Source: Acidiphilium sp. (GTDB lineage: Bacteria > Pseudomonadota > Alphaproteobacteria > Acetobacterales > Acetobacteraceae). Taken from it: 64,000 nt of DNA. Of this stretch, positions 8,662 to 20,251 are shown one piece after another. The translations under genes and the position numbers were made by a program. The stretch is taken from positions 124,001-188,000 of the forward strand of contig JAQTXH010000001.1 of the NCBI GenBank assembly GCA_028688905.1, written 5' to 3'. Each line of letters starts with the position of its first letter. Positions within the stretch are counted from its first letter, which is position 1. A model generated the notes under the pieces. It was not told the DNA's origin and searched no databases. It worked only from the letters and a program-made list of their open reading frames with translations.

Positions 8662-10013
8662 CCGCGCTGTGGTCCGCCGCCGATCTCGCCATCGCGACCG
8701 GCGGCACCTTCCCGCGCGATCGTTTCGCCGCCGAGGGTGTCGCGATCGACAGCCGCAACCTCAAACCGGGCGATCTGTTCGTCGCCCTGACCGACACCCG
8801 CGACGGCCATGATTTCGTCGCCGCCGCCACCGCTCGCAGTGCCGCTGGCGCGATGGTGTCGCGTGACGAAACCACCAGCCCGGTCCTGCTGGTCGAGGAT
8901 ACGCTGGCGGCACTCACCCGCCTGGGCGCATTCGCCCGCGCCCGCAGCACCGCGGCGGTCGCTGCGGTGACCGGCAGTGTCGGCAAATCCACCACCAAGG
9001 AAATGCTCCGCCGCATTCTGGCCGCGTTCGGCCCCACCCACGCCGCGGAGGCCTCGTTCAACAATCATATCGGCGTCCCGCTCACCCTGGCGCGCCTTCC
9101 GCGCGACGCCGCTTTCGCCGTGGTGGAAATCGGGATGAACCATCCGGGCGAGATCGCCCCGCTCGCCGCCATCACCCGCCCGCATGTCGCGGTGATTACC
9201 AGTATCGCCGCCAACCACATCGGCCTGATGGGTTCGATCGAGGCGATCGCCGACGAAAAGGCCGAATTGCTGCGCGGCCTCGCTCCCGGCGGTACTGCCG
9301 TGCTGCCGCGCGGCCCGCATCTCGCGCGCCTCGCCCGCCGCGCCCCGGACGGCACGACCGTGATTTCGTTTGGCACGCAGGATCTTGCCGAAGCCCGCCT
9401 GATTGCCGCCGAGAGCGATGCCGAGGGTGTCGATGTCACCGCTAACATTCTACGCCGTGTCGTGCGATTCCGCCTCAAAGCCCCCGGCACCCACATGGCG
9501 ATGAACGCGGTCGCCGCCCTGGCCACTGCCACAATGCTTGGCCTTGACGCCGCCGCCGCCGCCGCCGCGCTCGATGGTTTCGCCCCGCTCGCGGGTCGTG
9601 GTGCGCGGCGCAGTCTTCGCGTCGGTGAGGCCACCATCACTTTGCTCGACGAAAGCTACAATGCCTCCAGGGTATCGGTCCGTGCCGCCCTTGAGGTTCT
9701 CGCCCTGCAACCGGGACGCCACGTCGTCGTCCTCGGCGACATGCTTGAACTTGGCGACTTCGCCGATGACGAGCATCGCAACCTTGCGCGTCCGGTCGCT
9801 GAGGTTGCGACGATCGTGTTCGTCTGCGGCGAAAAAATGCGCCTGTTGGCGGATGAACTGCCGTCCTCCTGTCCAAAAACCTGGGCAGCCGACTCGGTGG
9901 CACTTGCCCCCCTCGTGCGAACAGCGCTGCGCGATGGCGACACCGTGTTAGTGAAGGGCAGCCTTGGGTCGCGCATGCGCACCATCATCACCAATCTTGA
10001 AGCGGCTGCCTGA
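8658..10013 (+). CDS. murF: UDP-MurNAc-tripeptide--D-alanyl-D-alanine ligase MurF
   Basis: MurF adds D-Ala-D-Ala to complete the cytoplasmic pentapeptide precursor. The ATP loop [13 protein letters not shown] lies near residue 110, and the Mur ligase central motif [16 protein letters not shown] follows. The 451 residues match the family. ATGA overlap with murE. A run of nine consecutive alanine-rich codons (GCC repeats near 9550) lies in a helix before the C-terminal domain. Confidence 0.95.
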   Translation: MTALWSAADLAIATGGTFPRDRFAAEGVAIDSRNLKPGDLFVALTDTRDGHDFVAAATARSAAGAMVSRDETTSPVLLVEDTLAALTRLGAFARARSTAAVAAVTGSVGKSTTKEMLRRILAAFGPTHAAEASFNNHIGVPLTLARLPRDAAFAVVEIGMNHPGEIAPLAAITRPHVAVITSIAANHIGLMGSIEAIADEKAELLRGLAPGGTAVLPRGPHLARLARRAPDGTTVISFGTQDLAEARLIAAESDAEGVDVTANILRRVVRFRLKAPGTHMAMNAVAALATATMLGLDAAAAAAALDGFAPLAGRGARRSLRVGEATITLLDESYNASRVSVRAALEVLALQPGRHVVVLGDMLELGDFADDEHRNLARPVAEVATIVFVCGEKMRLLADELPSSCPKTWAADSVALAPLVRTALRDGDTVLVKGSLGSRMRTIITNLEAAA

Positions 10014-11101
10014 TGCTTTACGCACTTTTCCTGCCCCATATCGCTCAATTCCATGCACTGAACCTGATCCGCTACATCACCTTCCGCGCCGGTGCCGCCT
10101 GCATCACCGCGCTGATCGTGAGTTTCATGCTCGGCCCGTGCCTGATCCGCTGGTTGAAAGCCTTGCAACGTCAGGGTCAGCCGATCCGGCTTGACGGGCC
10201 AGAGCGTCATCTGATCGAAAAAAAGGGTACGCCCACCATGGGCGGCTTCCTGATCCTGATCGCGCTCACGGTCTCCACTCTGCTCTGGGCCGATCTCGAA
10301 AACGGCTACGTCTGGGCGGTGCTGATGGTCACCATCGGCTACGGCGCGCTCGGTTTCGCGGATGATTTTCTGAAACTGACCAAGCGCAACACCAAGGGCG
10401 TACCCGGCCGGGTGAAGCTGCTGGTCCAGGCGATGCTCGGCCTCGGTGCCGCGATCTGGATCACCCGACTGATGCCCGCATCGATTGCCGATGACCTCGC
10501 GGTGCCGGTATTCAAGAACCTGCTCATCCCGTTCGGCATAGCGTTTCCGCTGATCGCGATGTTCGTGATGATGGGGGCGTCGAACGCGGTGAACCTCACA
10601 GACGGTCTCGATGGTCTCGCCATCGTGCCCACGATTATTGCCGCCGGCGTGTTTGCTCTGATCGCCTACCTCGTCGGCAATCGCATTTTCGCGCATTACC
10701 TGCAAATCAATTTCGTACCCGGCACCGGCGAGCTGGCGGTGTTCTGCTCGGCGCTGATCGGCGCAGGCATGGGATTCCTATGGTATAATGCCCCGCCCGC
10801 CGCCGTGTTCATGGGCGATACCGGATCACTCGCCCTCGGCGGCGCGTTGGGTTCGGTCGCGGTCGCCACCAAAAACGAGATCGTGCTCGCCATCGTTGGT
10901 GGCCTGTTCGTCGTCGAAACGATTTCCGTCATTGTGCAGGTGTTCTGGTACAAGCGCACCGGACGGCGGGTGTTCCTGATGGCACCGCTGCACCATCACT
11001 TCGAAAAAAAGGGTCTGGCGGAGCCGACCATCGTGATCCGGTTCTGGATCGTCGCGATGATTCTCGGATTGGCAGGGTTGGCCACCCTGAAAATCCGATG
11101 A
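10013..11101 (+). CDS. mraY: Phospho-MurNAc-pentapeptide transferase MraY
   Basis: MraY transfers phospho-MurNAc-pentapeptide to undecaprenyl phosphate and makes lipid I on the inner face of the membrane. It is polytopic, with about ten helices. The catalytic aspartates are in [12 protein letters not shown] and [10 protein letters not shown], and the triple histidine in [10 protein letters not shown] near the C-terminus is conserved. [14 protein letters not shown] near residue 70 is also typical. The length of 362 is normal. One-nt overlap with murF and ATGA overlap with murD. Confidence 0.96.
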   Translation: MLYALFLPHIAQFHALNLIRYITFRAGAACITALIVSFMLGPCLIRWLKALQRQGQPIRLDGPERHLIEKKGTPTMGGFLILIALTVSTLLWADLENGYVWAVLMVTIGYGALGFADDFLKLTKRNTKGVPGRVKLLVQAMLGLGAAIWITRLMPASIADDLAVPVFKNLLIPFGIAFPLIAMFVMMGASNAVNLTDGLDGLAIVPTIIAAGVFALIAYLVGNRIFAHYLQINFVPGTGELAVFCSALIGAGMGFLWYNAPPAAVFMGDTGSLALGGALGSVAVATKNEIVLAIVGGLFVVETISVIVQVFWYKRTGRRVFLMAPLHHHFEKKGLAEPTIVIRFWIVAMILGLAGLATLKIR

Positions 11102-12486
11102 GTATATCGGCACTTTCCTGGCCCCATGTGTTCGAGGGGCAGCGTTTCGCGGTTCTCGGCCTCGGCCAGAACGGGCTGCCCGCCGCGCAAACCCTGCGCG
11201 CCATGGGAGCCGATGTGATAGCCTGGGACGATGACGCCGCGAAGCGCGGCGCGGCGCAAACCGCCGGCATCACCCTCGCCAGACCGAGCGACTCGGGCCG
11301 GCCCGATGCCCTGATCCTCTCGCCCGGCATCCCGCATTGTCTGCCAACCCCGCACCCCGAAGCCGCCGTGATGATCGCGCGCGGCGTGCCGATCCTTACC
11401 GATGCCGAACTACTGTTCCGCGCGGTGCGCGCCACTGGCAGCCACGCCCGATTCGCAGGCATCACCGGTACTAACGGCAAATCGACCACCACCGCGCTGC
11501 TCGCCCATATCATCGCGCAGGCGGGCCTGCCGGTCGCCGCCGGCGGCAACCTCGGCCCCGCCGCACTCGCCCTGCCGTTATTGCAAGATGACGGCATTTA
11601 TGTGCTGGAAATGTCGAGTTACATGTTGGAGCGAATCGCGACAATGCGCTTCGATGCAGCCGTAATGCTGAACCTTACCCACGACCACATCGACCGCCAT
11701 GGCAACATGGGCGGATATATCGCTGCAAAGGCAGCGATTTTCGCGCGTCAGACCGAAGCCGATGTCGCCGTGATCGGGATCGACGACGTACCCTCGTGCG
11801 CCCTGGCCGACAGCATCGTCCCCCACCCGGCCCGTCTGGTGCGGATTTCCGGCCATGCCAAGGCGAATATTTTTGCCGATCGCCACATCCTGACCGATCA
11901 TTCTGGCGCGATCGCCGATCTGTCAACCGCACCCGCGTTGCGCGGCACCCACAACGCCCAGAACGCCGCCGCCGCTGCCGCAATGGCGATTGCGCTCGGC
12001 ATCGATCGCGCGACCCTCGCCCCCGCCCTGGCCAGTTTCGCCGGCTTGCCGCATCGTCAGAAACAAGTTGCCTCCGTCGCCGGTATCGATTTCATCGACG
12101 ACAGCAAAGCCACTAACGCCGATGCCACCGCGCGCGCGCTGGATTGTTTCGATCGCGTGATCTGGATCGCCGGCGGCATCGGCAAGGATGGCGGCATCGA
12201 AGCTCTGACGCCCTGGTTCAACCGGGTCGAGCACGCCCTGCTGATCGGCCGCGACGCCGCGATCTTTGCCAAAACCCTTGCAGCACACGGCGTTTCCTAC
12301 GAGATCGTCGACACGCTCGACCGCGCGGTTCCCGCAGGCTTCGGCATCGCCCGGCAGCGCGGCATCGCGACCGTGCTGCTCTCGCCGGCCGCCGCCAGTT
12401 TCGACCAATTCGCCAATTATGCCGAGCGCGGCAAGCAATTCGCCACCCTGGCGCAATCGCTCACCGTCCCGGCGGAGATCCACTGA
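11098..12486 (+). CDS. murD: UDP-MurNAc-L-alanine--D-glutamate ligase MurD
   Basis: MurD adds D-glutamate to UDP-MurNAc-L-Ala. An N-terminal Rossmann-like segment ([16 protein letters not shown]) precedes the ATP loop [15 protein letters not shown] near residue 125. [21 protein letters not shown] and [15 protein letters not shown] are Mur ligase and MurD signatures. It has 462 residues. The stop and the ftsW ATG share one base. Confidence 0.95.
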   Translation: MSISALSWPHVFEGQRFAVLGLGQNGLPAAQTLRAMGADVIAWDDDAAKRGAAQTAGITLARPSDSGRPDALILSPGIPHCLPTPHPEAAVMIARGVPILTDAELLFRAVRATGSHARFAGITGTNGKSTTTALLAHIIAQAGLPVAAGGNLGPAALALPLLQDDGIYVLEMSSYMLERIATMRFDAAVMLNLTHDHIDRHGNMGGYIAAKAAIFARQTEADVAVIGIDDVPSCALADSIVPHPARLVRISGHAKANIFADRHILTDHSGAIADLSTAPALRGTHNAQNAAAAAAMAIALGIDRATLAPALASFAGLPHRQKQVASVAGIDFIDDSKATNADATARALDCFDRVIWIAGGIGKDGGIEALTPWFNRVEHALLIGRDAAIFAKTLAAHGVSYEIVDTLDRAVPAGFGIARQRGIATVLLSPAAASFDQFANYAERGKQFATLAQSLTVPAEIH

Positions 12487-13649
12487 TGCCTGTTCTCTCC
12501 CGCGCGGATACCTCGGTCGTCGGGCGCTGGTGGTGGAGCATCGATCGCGTCATGCTCACAGCACTCATCCTGCTGGTCGGCATCGGCTATGTGTTGGCAC
12601 TCGCCGCGACCCCGGCGACCAATTTGTCGCTGTCCGATCCCCGTACGATGGTGATGATCAAGCAGATCATCTATCTGGCGCTCGGTGCGTTCGTCATGCT
12701 CGGCACCTCGATGCTCGACCTCAAACAGGTCAAGCTCGCAGCGCTCGGCATTGGGATCATCTTCCTGATCCTTACGGCATTCACCCTGGTCCATGGCGTG
12801 GTGATCGATGGTGGACGGCGCTGGATCGCGCTGCCCGGTTTCACCATCCAGCCTTCCGAATTTCTCAAGCCTGCCCTGATCATCGCCACCGCCTGGCTGC
12901 TTGCCGAGCGCCGCCGCACCCCGGGTTTCCCAGGTCTGCTTGCCGCGTTCGGCCTCAATGGCCTCGTCCTGATGATTCTGCTGCGTCAACCCGATGTCGG
13001 CTCGACCGCGCTGGTGGCCTCGACTTTTTTCATCCAGTTGTTTCTCGACGGTCTCAATATCTACTGGGTCGGCGTCGCGGTCGCGGGCTTTGGCGTCGCT
13101 GGTTTTGCCGCCTTTGAATTCATCGCCCATGTCCACATGCGCGTGATGCTGTTCCTGCACCCGACCAAGGACAAAGCCTATCAGGCGATCACCGCACTTT
13201 CGGCGTTCGGCAACGGCGGCCTGTGGGGACGTGGCCCAGGCGAAGGGCAAGTGAAGCACTATCTGCCGGATGCCCGCGCCGATTTCGTCTTCGCGGTCGC
13301 CGGCGAGGAATTCGGCCTGATCGTCTGCCTGGGGATCATCCTGATCTTCGCGGTCATCGTGCTGCGCGGCCTCGCGCGCATTCTGCGTGAAACCGATCTG
13401 TTCGTGGCCCTCGCGGCATCGGGTCTGCTCGCGAGCTTTGGACTCCAGGCCTTCATCAACATGGCGTCGTCACTGTCGCTGATCCCCACCAAAGGCATGA
13501 CGTTGCCGTTCATTTCCTATGGCGGCTCGGCGGTTCTGGCGGTGGGTCTGCACATGGGCTTTCTCCTCGCCCTCACCCGCAAGCGCCACCACGCTGAATA
13601 CGTCAACGAACGCGACGCCGCGCACCACATGCGGGACCGGACGGCATGA
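12486..13649 (+). CDS. ftsW: Septal peptidoglycan polymerase FtsW
   Basis: FtsW is the SEDS-family glycosyltransferase that polymerises lipid II at the septum together with FtsI. The ATG at 12486 shares one base with the murD stop. The open frame extends upstream, but only as a shadow of murD. The 387 residues hold about ten helices. QPSEFLKPALIIATAWLLA, LLRQPDVGSTAL and KGMTLPFISYGGSA are SEDS signatures. Confidence 0.94.
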   Translation: MPVLSRADTSVVGRWWWSIDRVMLTALILLVGIGYVLALAATPATNLSLSDPRTMVMIKQIIYLALGAFVMLGTSMLDLKQVKLAALGIGIIFLILTAFTLVHGVVIDGGRRWIALPGFTIQPSEFLKPALIIATAWLLAERRRTPGFPGLLAAFGLNGLVLMILLRQPDVGSTALVASTFFIQLFLDGLNIYWVGVAVAGFGVAGFAAFEFIAHVHMRVMLFLHPTKDKAYQAITALSAFGNGGLWGRGPGEGQVKHYLPDARADFVFAVAGEEFGLIVCLGIILIFAVIVLRGLARILRETDLFVALAASGLLASFGLQAFINMASSLSLIPTKGMTLPFISYGGSAVLAVGLHMGFLLALTRKRHHAEYVNERDAAHHMRDRTA

Positions 13650-14752
13650 GAGCGCCAATGCTTAAACCCATCGTCATCGCCGCAGGCGGTACCGGCGGCC
13701 ATATGTTCCCCGCCGAGGCCCTGGCCGATGCGTTGATGCGGCGCGGCGACCGCGTGGTGCTGATGACGGATGCGCGGTCGGGCGCTACCCAGTCGGCGGT
13801 GTTCGCGGCATGCGAACGCCATGTTGTCGAAGGTGCCGGACTCGCCGGGCGCGGTCCCGCGCGCGTGACCTCCGGCGTTGTCCAGCTCGCGCGCGGCACC
13901 CGTGCCGCGCGGCAGATCCTAACCGGGCTCGATGCCGCGGCGGTGGTGGGATTCGGCGGTTATCCGTCGGTGCCCCCGGTGTTAGCGACCCTGGGTTTGC
14001 GCCACCGCCCGGTGGTCATCCTGCACGACCAGAACGCGATCCTCGGGGGTGCCAACCGCCTGCTCGCCCGCTTCGCCGATCATCTGGCGCTCAGTTTCAT
14101 AAAAACCGCCGCGGTACCTCGGCGGATCAAAACGACACTCACCGGCAATCCGGTGCGCCCCGCAATCGCCGCCCTGGTCGCCTCGCCCTACACGGCTCCG
14201 GCGCATAAAATCAATCTTCTGGTCCTCGGCGGCTCGCTCGGTGCCCGCATTTTCGCGGGCCTGATCCCCGCGGCGCTGACGCTCCTGCCCAGCACGTTGC
14301 GAGGGCGGATCAATCTGACCATGCAATGCCCGCAGACCGAAATCGCCGCCGCCTGGGCAGAACTCTCCGCCGCCAACATCACGAACGAACTGGCACCGTT
14401 CTTTGCCGATGTCGCATCGCGCATCGAGGCATCCCATCTCGTCATCGCCCGCGCCGGCGGATCGACCGTCGCGGAACTGACGGTGATCGGGCGGCCCGCG
14501 ATTTTCATCCCCCTCGCGATCAACCCCGACCAGCGTCACAATGCCGATGCCATTGCGCGCCAGGGTGGCGCGATCCGGCTTGATCAGGCGAGCATTACGC
14601 CGGCAATTCTGGCGCGCGCGATCGAAACCCTGCTGGCCGAGCCTGGGCGTCTCGCCGCCATGGCACAGGCGGCGGCAAGCTGCGGCATTGCGGATGCAAC
14701 CGCGCGACTGGCCGACCTGGTGCAAACCCGTGTCGCGGAGTGCGTATCATGA
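13646..14752 (+). CDS. murG: UDP-GlcNAc:lipid I GlcNAc transferase MurG
   Basis: MurG adds GlcNAc to lipid I to make lipid II at the inner face of the membrane. The glycine-rich motif [16 protein letters not shown] at about residues 12-27 is diagnostic, and [10 protein letters not shown] marks the second GT-B domain. The donor-site region [20 protein letters not shown] is present. ATG at 13646 overlaps the ftsW stop (ATGA). An internal ATG at 13658 is possible. It has 368 residues. Confidence 0.95.
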   Translation: MRAPMLKPIVIAAGGTGGHMFPAEALADALMRRGDRVVLMTDARSGATQSAVFAACERHVVEGAGLAGRGPARVTSGVVQLARGTRAARQILTGLDAAAVVGFGGYPSVPPVLATLGLRHRPVVILHDQNAILGGANRLLARFADHLALSFIKTAAVPRRIKTTLTGNPVRPAIAALVASPYTAPAHKINLLVLGGSLGARIFAGLIPAALTLLPSTLRGRINLTMQCPQTEIAAAWAELSAANITNELAPFFADVASRIEASHLVIARAGGSTVAELTVIGRPAIFIPLAINPDQRHNADAIARQGGAIRLDQASITPAILARAIETLLAEPGRLAAMAQAAASCGIADATARLADLVQTRVAECVS

Positions 14753-16188
14753 GGGAAATGCCGCACGGGATTGGCATGATCCATTTCGTCGGTATCGGCG
14801 GCATCGGCATGTCCGGCATTGCCGAGGTGCTGCATAATCTGGGCTATTCCGTCCAGGGATCGGACATCGCTGAGAGTACCAACGTCGCGCGTCTGCGCGC
14901 CATCGGCATTCCGGTCGCGATCGGCCATGAGGCCGCCAATCTGGGGACCGCCCAGGTCGTCGTGGTCTCCACCGCGGTGCCGCGCGACAATCCCGAGGTC
15001 AAGGCCGCCCGCAGCAAACTGATCCCCGTGGTCCGCCGCGCCGAAATGCTCGCCGAACTGATGCGCCTGCGCTGGTCGATCGCGATCGGCGGCACCCACG
15101 GCAAAACCACCACCACCAGCATCGTCGCCGCCGTGCTCGAAGGGGCCGGGCTGGACCCCACGGTGATCAACGGCGGTATCATCAATGCCTACGGCACGAA
15201 CGCACGGTTAGGCACCGGCGATTGGATGGTGGTCGAAGCCGATGAAAGCGACGGCAGCTTTCTCCGCCTGCCCTCGGTCATCGCGGTCGTCACCAACATG
15301 GACCCCGAACATCTCGACCACTGGGGCACCCGCGAAGCGATGGAGGCAGGGTATCGCCAGTTCGTCGCCAATATCCCGTTCTACGGTTTTGCCGTGCTGT
15401 GCATCGACCACCCGGCGGTGCAGCAGATGATCCCGGATCTGGCGGATCATCGGCTGATCACCTACGGATTTTCCCCCCAGGCCGATGTCCGCGCCGAACG
15501 CATCATGTCCGATCGCAACGGGGCGACGTTCGAGGTTCGCCTGTCCGAACGCGTCGGCGGCAAATCGCGCCGGATGGGGCCGTTCCGCCTGCCGATGCTG
15601 GGCAACCACAACGTCGCCAACGCGCTCGCCGCCATCACCATCGGCATCGAGATGGAGGTGCCGGAGGTCAATTTACGCGCCTCGCTCGCCGGATTCGGTG
15701 GCGTGAAGCGACGTTTCACCAAAACCGGCGAGGTTGGCGGTGTCACCATCATCGACGATTACGGCCATCACCCGGTCGAAATCGCCGCCGTTCTGAAAGC
15801 TGCGCGTCAGGCCGGCGCGCGCGAGGTCATCGCCGTTGTACAACCGCATCGGTTCTCGCGTCTTGCCTCGCTGTTCGAGGATTTCTGCACCTGCATGAAC
15901 GACGCCGACACCGTCATCGTCGCCGATGTCTATGCCGCCGGCGAGGACCCGATCGAGGGTGTCGATCGCGATGCGCTGATCGAGGGCTTGCGCGCGCACC
16001 AGCATCGCGCGGTGGTGCCGCTCGCCAGCCCCGACCATCTCGCGGAAATGATCAACGCCATCGCGCGCACTGGCGACTATGTCGTCTGCCTCGGTGCGGG
16101 CAACATCACGCAATGGGCGCAAGCCTTGCCGCACCAGTTGCAGGCGCTGATGGAAACCTCCCGGCGTGGCGCGGGAGGTTCGCGATGA
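14749..16188 (+). CDS. murC: UDP-MurNAc--L-alanine ligase MurC
   Basis: MurC adds the first stem residue to UDP-MurNAc. The ATG at 14749 overlaps the murG stop (ATGA) and gives a 479-residue protein beginning [18 protein letters not shown]. An upstream GTG at 14740 is in frame but less likely. The ATP loop is [15 protein letters not shown] near residue 110. [18 protein letters not shown] and [17 protein letters not shown] are MurC signatures. Confidence 0.95.
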   Translation: MREMPHGIGMIHFVGIGGIGMSGIAEVLHNLGYSVQGSDIAESTNVARLRAIGIPVAIGHEAANLGTAQVVVVSTAVPRDNPEVKAARSKLIPVVRRAEMLAELMRLRWSIAIGGTHGKTTTTSIVAAVLEGAGLDPTVINGGIINAYGTNARLGTGDWMVVEADESDGSFLRLPSVIAVVTNMDPEHLDHWGTREAMEAGYRQFVANIPFYGFAVLCIDHPAVQQMIPDLADHRLITYGFSPQADVRAERIMSDRNGATFEVRLSERVGGKSRRMGPFRLPMLGNHNVANALAAITIGIEMEVPEVNLRASLAGFGGVKRRFTKTGEVGGVTIIDDYGHHPVEIAAVLKAARQAGAREVIAVVQPHRFSRLASLFEDFCTCMNDADTVIVADVYAAGEDPIEGVDRDALIEGLRAHQHRAVVPLASPDHLAEMINAIARTGDYVVCLGAGNITQWAQALPHQLQALMETSRRGAGGSR

Positions 16189-17114
16189 TGGCCGCGAAAA
16201 TCCTCACCGACTGGCGTGACCGGTTGCCTGCGGCACGTGGCCGTGTCTCGTATGACGCACCGTTAGGGATTGCCACCTGGTTCCGGGTCGGCGGTCCCGC
16301 CGATTTTCTGCTGCGCCCGCAGGACGCCGATGATCTCGCCGGTTTCCTTGCCGCCCTGTCACCCGAGTTGCCGGTTACCATCATCGGTGCCGCCTCGAAC
16401 CTGATCATCCGCGACGGCGGACTCCCCGGCATCGTGATCAAACTTGCCCGTGGCTTCAGCGATATTCAGATCGAAGCCGATGGTATCGTGGCCGGTGCCG
16501 CCGCTCTCGACGTCACCATCGCGGAACACGCCGCCGCCGCCGGTTTGACGGGTCTCGAATTCCTGTCCGGAATTCCAGGTTCGCTCGGTGGCGCGGTCGC
16601 GATGAACGCCGGGGCCTATGGCAGCGACATCCGCGACATGCTCGACTGGGCCGAGATCATCGGGCGCGACGGTGCGCTCGCCCGCTATACCGCCGCCGAT
16701 CTGGCGTTATCCTACCGTCACGCCAGCCTGCCACCGGGTGGCGTCGTCGTTCGCGCCCGCCTCACGGCGCGTCCAGGTGATCGTCGCGCGATTGCCGCAA
16801 AAATGGCCGACATCAAAACCAGCCGCGAAGCCAGTCAACCAATCCGCGCCCGCACCGGCGGCTCGACCTTCCGCAATCCGGAGGGTCGCAAGGCCTGGCA
16901 GTTGATCGACCAGTCGGGCTGCCGCGGCATGGTGATCGGCGATGCCCAGATTTCGGAAAAACACTGCAATTTCCTGATCAATCGCGGATCGGCCATCGCC
17001 GCCGACCTCGAAGCCCTGGGCGATGCGGTGCGCGCCCGCGTCCTCGCCGAAACCGGCGTGGCGCTCCTGTGGGAAATCAAGCGCCTCGGCATCGCCCAAC
17101 GGAGCCAGTCATGA
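16185..17114 (+). CDS. murB: UDP-N-acetylenolpyruvoylglucosamine reductase MurB
   Basis: MurB is the FAD-dependent reductase that makes UDP-MurNAc. Start at the first of two adjacent ATGs (16185), which overlaps the murC stop. The frame is open further upstream only as a murC shadow. FAD-domain motifs are seen in [27 protein letters not shown] and [18 protein letters not shown]. The C-terminal substrate part has [10 protein letters not shown] and NFLINRGSA. It has 309 residues. Confidence 0.95.
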   Translation: MMAAKILTDWRDRLPAARGRVSYDAPLGIATWFRVGGPADFLLRPQDADDLAGFLAALSPELPVTIIGAASNLIIRDGGLPGIVIKLARGFSDIQIEADGIVAGAAALDVTIAEHAAAAGLTGLEFLSGIPGSLGGAVAMNAGAYGSDIRDMLDWAEIIGRDGALARYTAADLALSYRHASLPPGGVVVRARLTARPGDRRAIAAKMADIKTSREASQPIRARTGGSTFRNPEGRKAWQLIDQSGCRGMVIGDAQISEKHCNFLINRGSAIAADLEALGDAVRARVLAETGVALLWEIKRLGIAQRSQS

Positions 17115-18016
17115 AACGCGTCGCGGTTCTGCTCGGCGGCATTTCGGCGGAACGCGAGGTCAGCCTCGCCACTGGCCGGCAGGTGATCGCCGCTCTCGAA
17201 ACCGCCGGCTACGACGTGCAGCCGATCGAAGTCGGTGCCGATCTCGGGGCGATCATCGCGGCGCTGACCCCCCCGCCCGATGCGGTGTTCAATGCCCTGC
17301 ATGGCCGCTTCGGCGAAGACGGCACCATCCAGGGCGTGCTCGACTATATGGGCATTCCCTATACCCATTCCGGCGTGCGCGCTTCGGCGATGGCGATGGA
17401 TAAATCCGCCGCCAAGGCCGCCTTCATCAGCGCCGGATTGCCAGTGGCCCAACACCGCATCGTGCCGATCGACGAACTGGCCGAGGCCGATCCGCTGCCA
17501 CGCCCCTACGTGATCAAGCCGGTGAATGAAGGCTCGTCGGTGGGCGTGTTCATCATCCGCAACGGCGACAACCGGCGCGCCGATATCGCCCACGCCTGGG
17601 CGTTCGGCGATACCGCGATGGTCGAGGAATACATCCACGGCCGCGAACTCACGGTGGGCGTGCTCGACGATCACGCCCTGGCGGTAACCGAAATTATCGC
17701 GGACGGCTTCTACGACTACACCGCGAAGTACGCCCAGGGCGGTTCACGCCACGAACTTCCGGCCCGGGTCGCACCCGACGTGACAGCGCTTGCCAAGGAG
17801 GTCGCGGTGGCGGCGCATCGTGCCCTCGGCTGCCGCGGGGCTTCGCGGTCGGATTTCCGTTACGACGACGATAGCGACCGGCTGGTTTTGTTAGAGGTCA
17901 ATACCCAGCCCGGCATGACGGTGACGTCACTGCTGCCCGAACAGGCAGCGCTCTGCGGCATCGATTTTCCGGCGCTGTGCGCCTGGATGGTGGAGCACGC
18001 CGCATGTCGCGTGTGA
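17111..18016 (+). CDS. ddl: D-alanine--D-alanine ligase
   Basis: Ddl makes D-Ala-D-Ala for MurF. The ATG at 17111 overlaps the murB stop. The ATP-grasp fold is evident: VAVLLGGISAEREVSL at the N-terminus, FNALHGRFGEDGTIQG, PYVIKPVNEGSSVGV, and the Mg-binding VLLEVNTQPGMT near the C-terminus. The 301 residues fit the DdlB type. It overlaps ftsQ by 13 nt. Confidence 0.95.
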   Translation: MKRVAVLLGGISAEREVSLATGRQVIAALETAGYDVQPIEVGADLGAIIAALTPPPDAVFNALHGRFGEDGTIQGVLDYMGIPYTHSGVRASAMAMDKSAAKAAFISAGLPVAQHRIVPIDELAEADPLPRPYVIKPVNEGSSVGVFIIRNGDNRRADIAHAWAFGDTAMVEEYIHGRELTVGVLDDHALAVTEIIADGFYDYTAKYAQGGSRHELPARVAPDVTALAKEVAVAAHRALGCRGASRSDFRYDDDSDRLVLLEVNTQPGMTVTSLLPEQAALCGIDFPALCAWMVEHAACRV

Positions 18017-18867
18017 AACCCCGTAAGCCGAAAATCCAGGATCGCCCCAGTGCGCGTACCCTGCTGCTGCGCCGCTTTCGCAAGTCCGGCAAGCCCGCGT
18101 TGTTAGTTGGCATCGTGGTTGTGGTGCTGGTCATTGTGCCGCTCAGTCTGCGTGGTGTCGCCGGGCTGTTGCGGCCGTTGCACGCGGGTGCCGCCGATCT
18201 GCTCGCCGATGGGGGATTTCGGATCGAACATATCGAAATCACCGGGGCCAGTACCACGCCGCGCCCTGCCATCGAACAGGCGCTCGGTTTGAAGGACGGC
18301 ATGCCGATCATGGGATTTTCGCCGGAACAGGCTTCGGCCCGCGTCGCCGCTCTGGGTGCCGTTCGCAGCGCCACGGTGGAACGTCTGCTGCCCGATACCG
18401 TGCGCGTCGATGTGATCGAACGCCGGCCGGTCGCGATCTGGCAAGAGCCTGACAACCACTTCGCCCTGATCGGCCCCGACGGCGCGGTGCTGTCCGATCA
18501 TGATGCCGCATCGGCGCGGGCGCATAACCCCGATCTGCCGTTGCTGGTCGGTGCCGGTGTGCCGGACCATGCCGAGGCGTTGCTCACCCTGCTCCGGCAC
18601 TTTCCCTCGATTGCCAAACATGTCGTCGCCGCCGAGCGGATCGACAATCTGCGCTGGAATCTCGTGCTGCGCGATCGCACCACGGTCAAGCTGCCTGATC
18701 AGCACGAGGCAAACGCCATGGCGCGGTTGATGGAGGCCGAAGACCGGATCAAATTGTTGGAACGCCCGGTCCGCACCATCGATCTGCGCTTGGCCGATCG
18801 GCTGGTGGTGCGGCCCTACCCCAAGGGCTTCATTTCTGAAGTATCGGCACCGGGGCACCCATCATGA
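18004..18867 (+). CDS. ftsQ: Cell division protein FtsQ
   Basis: FtsQ is a bitopic divisome scaffold that recruits FtsL and FtsB. The ATG at 18004 gives 287 residues: a basic cytoplasmic tail, one helix (about 35-55), a POTRA domain (FRIEHIEITGAS through LPDTVRVDVIERRPVAIW) and the beta domain. It starts inside ddl with a 13-nt overlap. A farther upstream in-frame start at 17977 would overlap more. Confidence 0.92.
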   Translation: MSRVKPRKPKIQDRPSARTLLLRRFRKSGKPALLVGIVVVVLVIVPLSLRGVAGLLRPLHAGAADLLADGGFRIEHIEITGASTTPRPAIEQALGLKDGMPIMGFSPEQASARVAALGAVRSATVERLLPDTVRVDVIERRPVAIWQEPDNHFALIGPDGAVLSDHDAASARAHNPDLPLLVGAGVPDHAEALLTLLRHFPSIAKHVVAAERIDNLRWNLVLRDRTTVKLPDQHEANAMARLMEAEDRIKLLERPVRTIDLRLADRLVVRPYPKGFISEVSAPGHPS

Positions 18868-18880
18868 AAAGGACCGTGGC

Positions 18881-20188
18881 ATGAACGACATGTCCCGCCG
18901 TGCCGTGTTGCCGCCGCAAAAAGGCGAAGGACGACCCGACAACGCCCGGCCCCGTCCCGCGCGCTCCGGCCCGTTCGGTGTGCTCGACATCGGTTCGACC
19001 AAAATCGCGTGCCTGATCGGCCGTGCCGAAAGCGATGGCCGGTTGCGCGCCCTCGGCTTCGGCTGGCAGAAGGGCAGGGGGATCAAATCGGGCGGCATCG
19101 TCGATCTCGACGAGGCGGAACGCGCCATCCGTGCCGCGGTCGGTGCCGCTGAGGATCAGGCCGACATGCGGCTGAAATCGGTGATCGTGAACCTCTCCTG
19201 CGGCCAGCCGGAAAGCCGCCTGTTCAACGTGCAATGGCCGATCGACGGCAGAGCGGTGACCAGCGACGACATCCGCCGGGTGGTGCGCGAAGCCCGATCC
19301 CGCGCGGCCTCGGAAGGTCGCGGCACCATCCATACCCTGCCGCTGAATTTCGCCACCGATGAAACCGGTGGCGTCGCCGATCCGCGCGGCCTGTATTGTG
19401 ATACACTAACGGCCCAACTCCACGTGGTCGATGCCGCGACCACTGCGATTAAAAGTATGACTGCCTGCCTGGAACGATGCGAACTTGAAATCTCCGGCAT
19501 GGTGTCGGCCCCGTTCGCCTCCGGGCTTGCGACGTTAGTGCAGGACGAGCGCGAGTTGGGGGCCACGGTGATCGACATGGGCGGCGGCACCACCACCATC
19601 GCGGTGTTCGCCGAGGGGCATCTGCTGCACACGGCGCAACTGCCGATGGGCGGCATCCACGTCACCAACGATGTCGCTCGCCTGCTCTCAACCCAGGTCG
19701 CTCACGCCGAGCGGTTGAAAACCCTGTACGGCACCTGCCAGGAAAGCCCCGATGACGCGCGCGAACTCCTGCCGGTTCCACTGGTGGGCGAGGCCGAACA
19801 CCAGATCGCCAAAGTGCCACGCAGCGCCCTGGTTTCGATCATTCGCCCGCGCCTCGAAGAGATTTTCGAACTCGCGCGCGACCGGATCGAAACCTCAGGC
19901 CTTGGCCGTGCCGCCGGCGCGCGGGTGGTGCTGACCGGCGGTGCGGCGCAACTGGTCGGTGCCCGCGAACTCGCCGCCCATATCCTCAATCGTCAGGTTC
20001 GGCTGGGCCGGCCGTTCGGCGTGATCGGCCTGCCGGATGCCGCGACCGGGCCGAATTTCGCGACGCTCATCGGCTTGCTCGCCTTCGCCACCGGCGACGG
20101 CCAGACCATGCACGATCTCGATTTCACCGCGGAGGCTCCGAACGGTGTCTTCGCCCGACTGATCAATTTCCTCAAACGGCGCCTCTGA
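18881..20188 (+). CDS. ftsA: Cell division protein FtsA
   Basis: FtsA is the actin-like ATPase that tethers FtsZ filaments to the membrane. LDIGSTKIACLIGRA near residue 27 is the first phosphate motif. The SHS2/1C region and VIDMGGGTTTIAVF follow. The C-terminal amphipathic membrane helix is seen in NGVFARLINFLKRRL. AGGA stands 7 nt before the ATG at 18881. It has 435 residues. Confidence 0.95.
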   Translation: MNDMSRRAVLPPQKGEGRPDNARPRPARSGPFGVLDIGSTKIACLIGRAESDGRLRALGFGWQKGRGIKSGGIVDLDEAERAIRAAVGAAEDQADMRLKSVIVNLSCGQPESRLFNVQWPIDGRAVTSDDIRRVVREARSRAASEGRGTIHTLPLNFATDETGGVADPRGLYCDTLTAQLHVVDAATTAIKSMTACLERCELEISGMVSAPFASGLATLVQDERELGATVIDMGGGTTTIAVFAEGHLLHTAQLPMGGIHVTNDVARLLSTQVAHAERLKTLYGTCQESPDDARELLPVPLVGEAEHQIAKVPRSALVSIIRPRLEEIFELARDRIETSGLGRAAGARVVLTGGAAQLVGARELAAHILNRQVRLGRPFGVIGLPDAATGPNFATLIGLLAFATGDGQTMHDLDFTAEAPNGVFARLINFLKRRL

Positions 20189-20251
20189 CATGACGCGCCC
20201 CATCCACCCCTTCGCAACCCGCTTCACGCCCGCCTGCCAGGAGACGCAGCA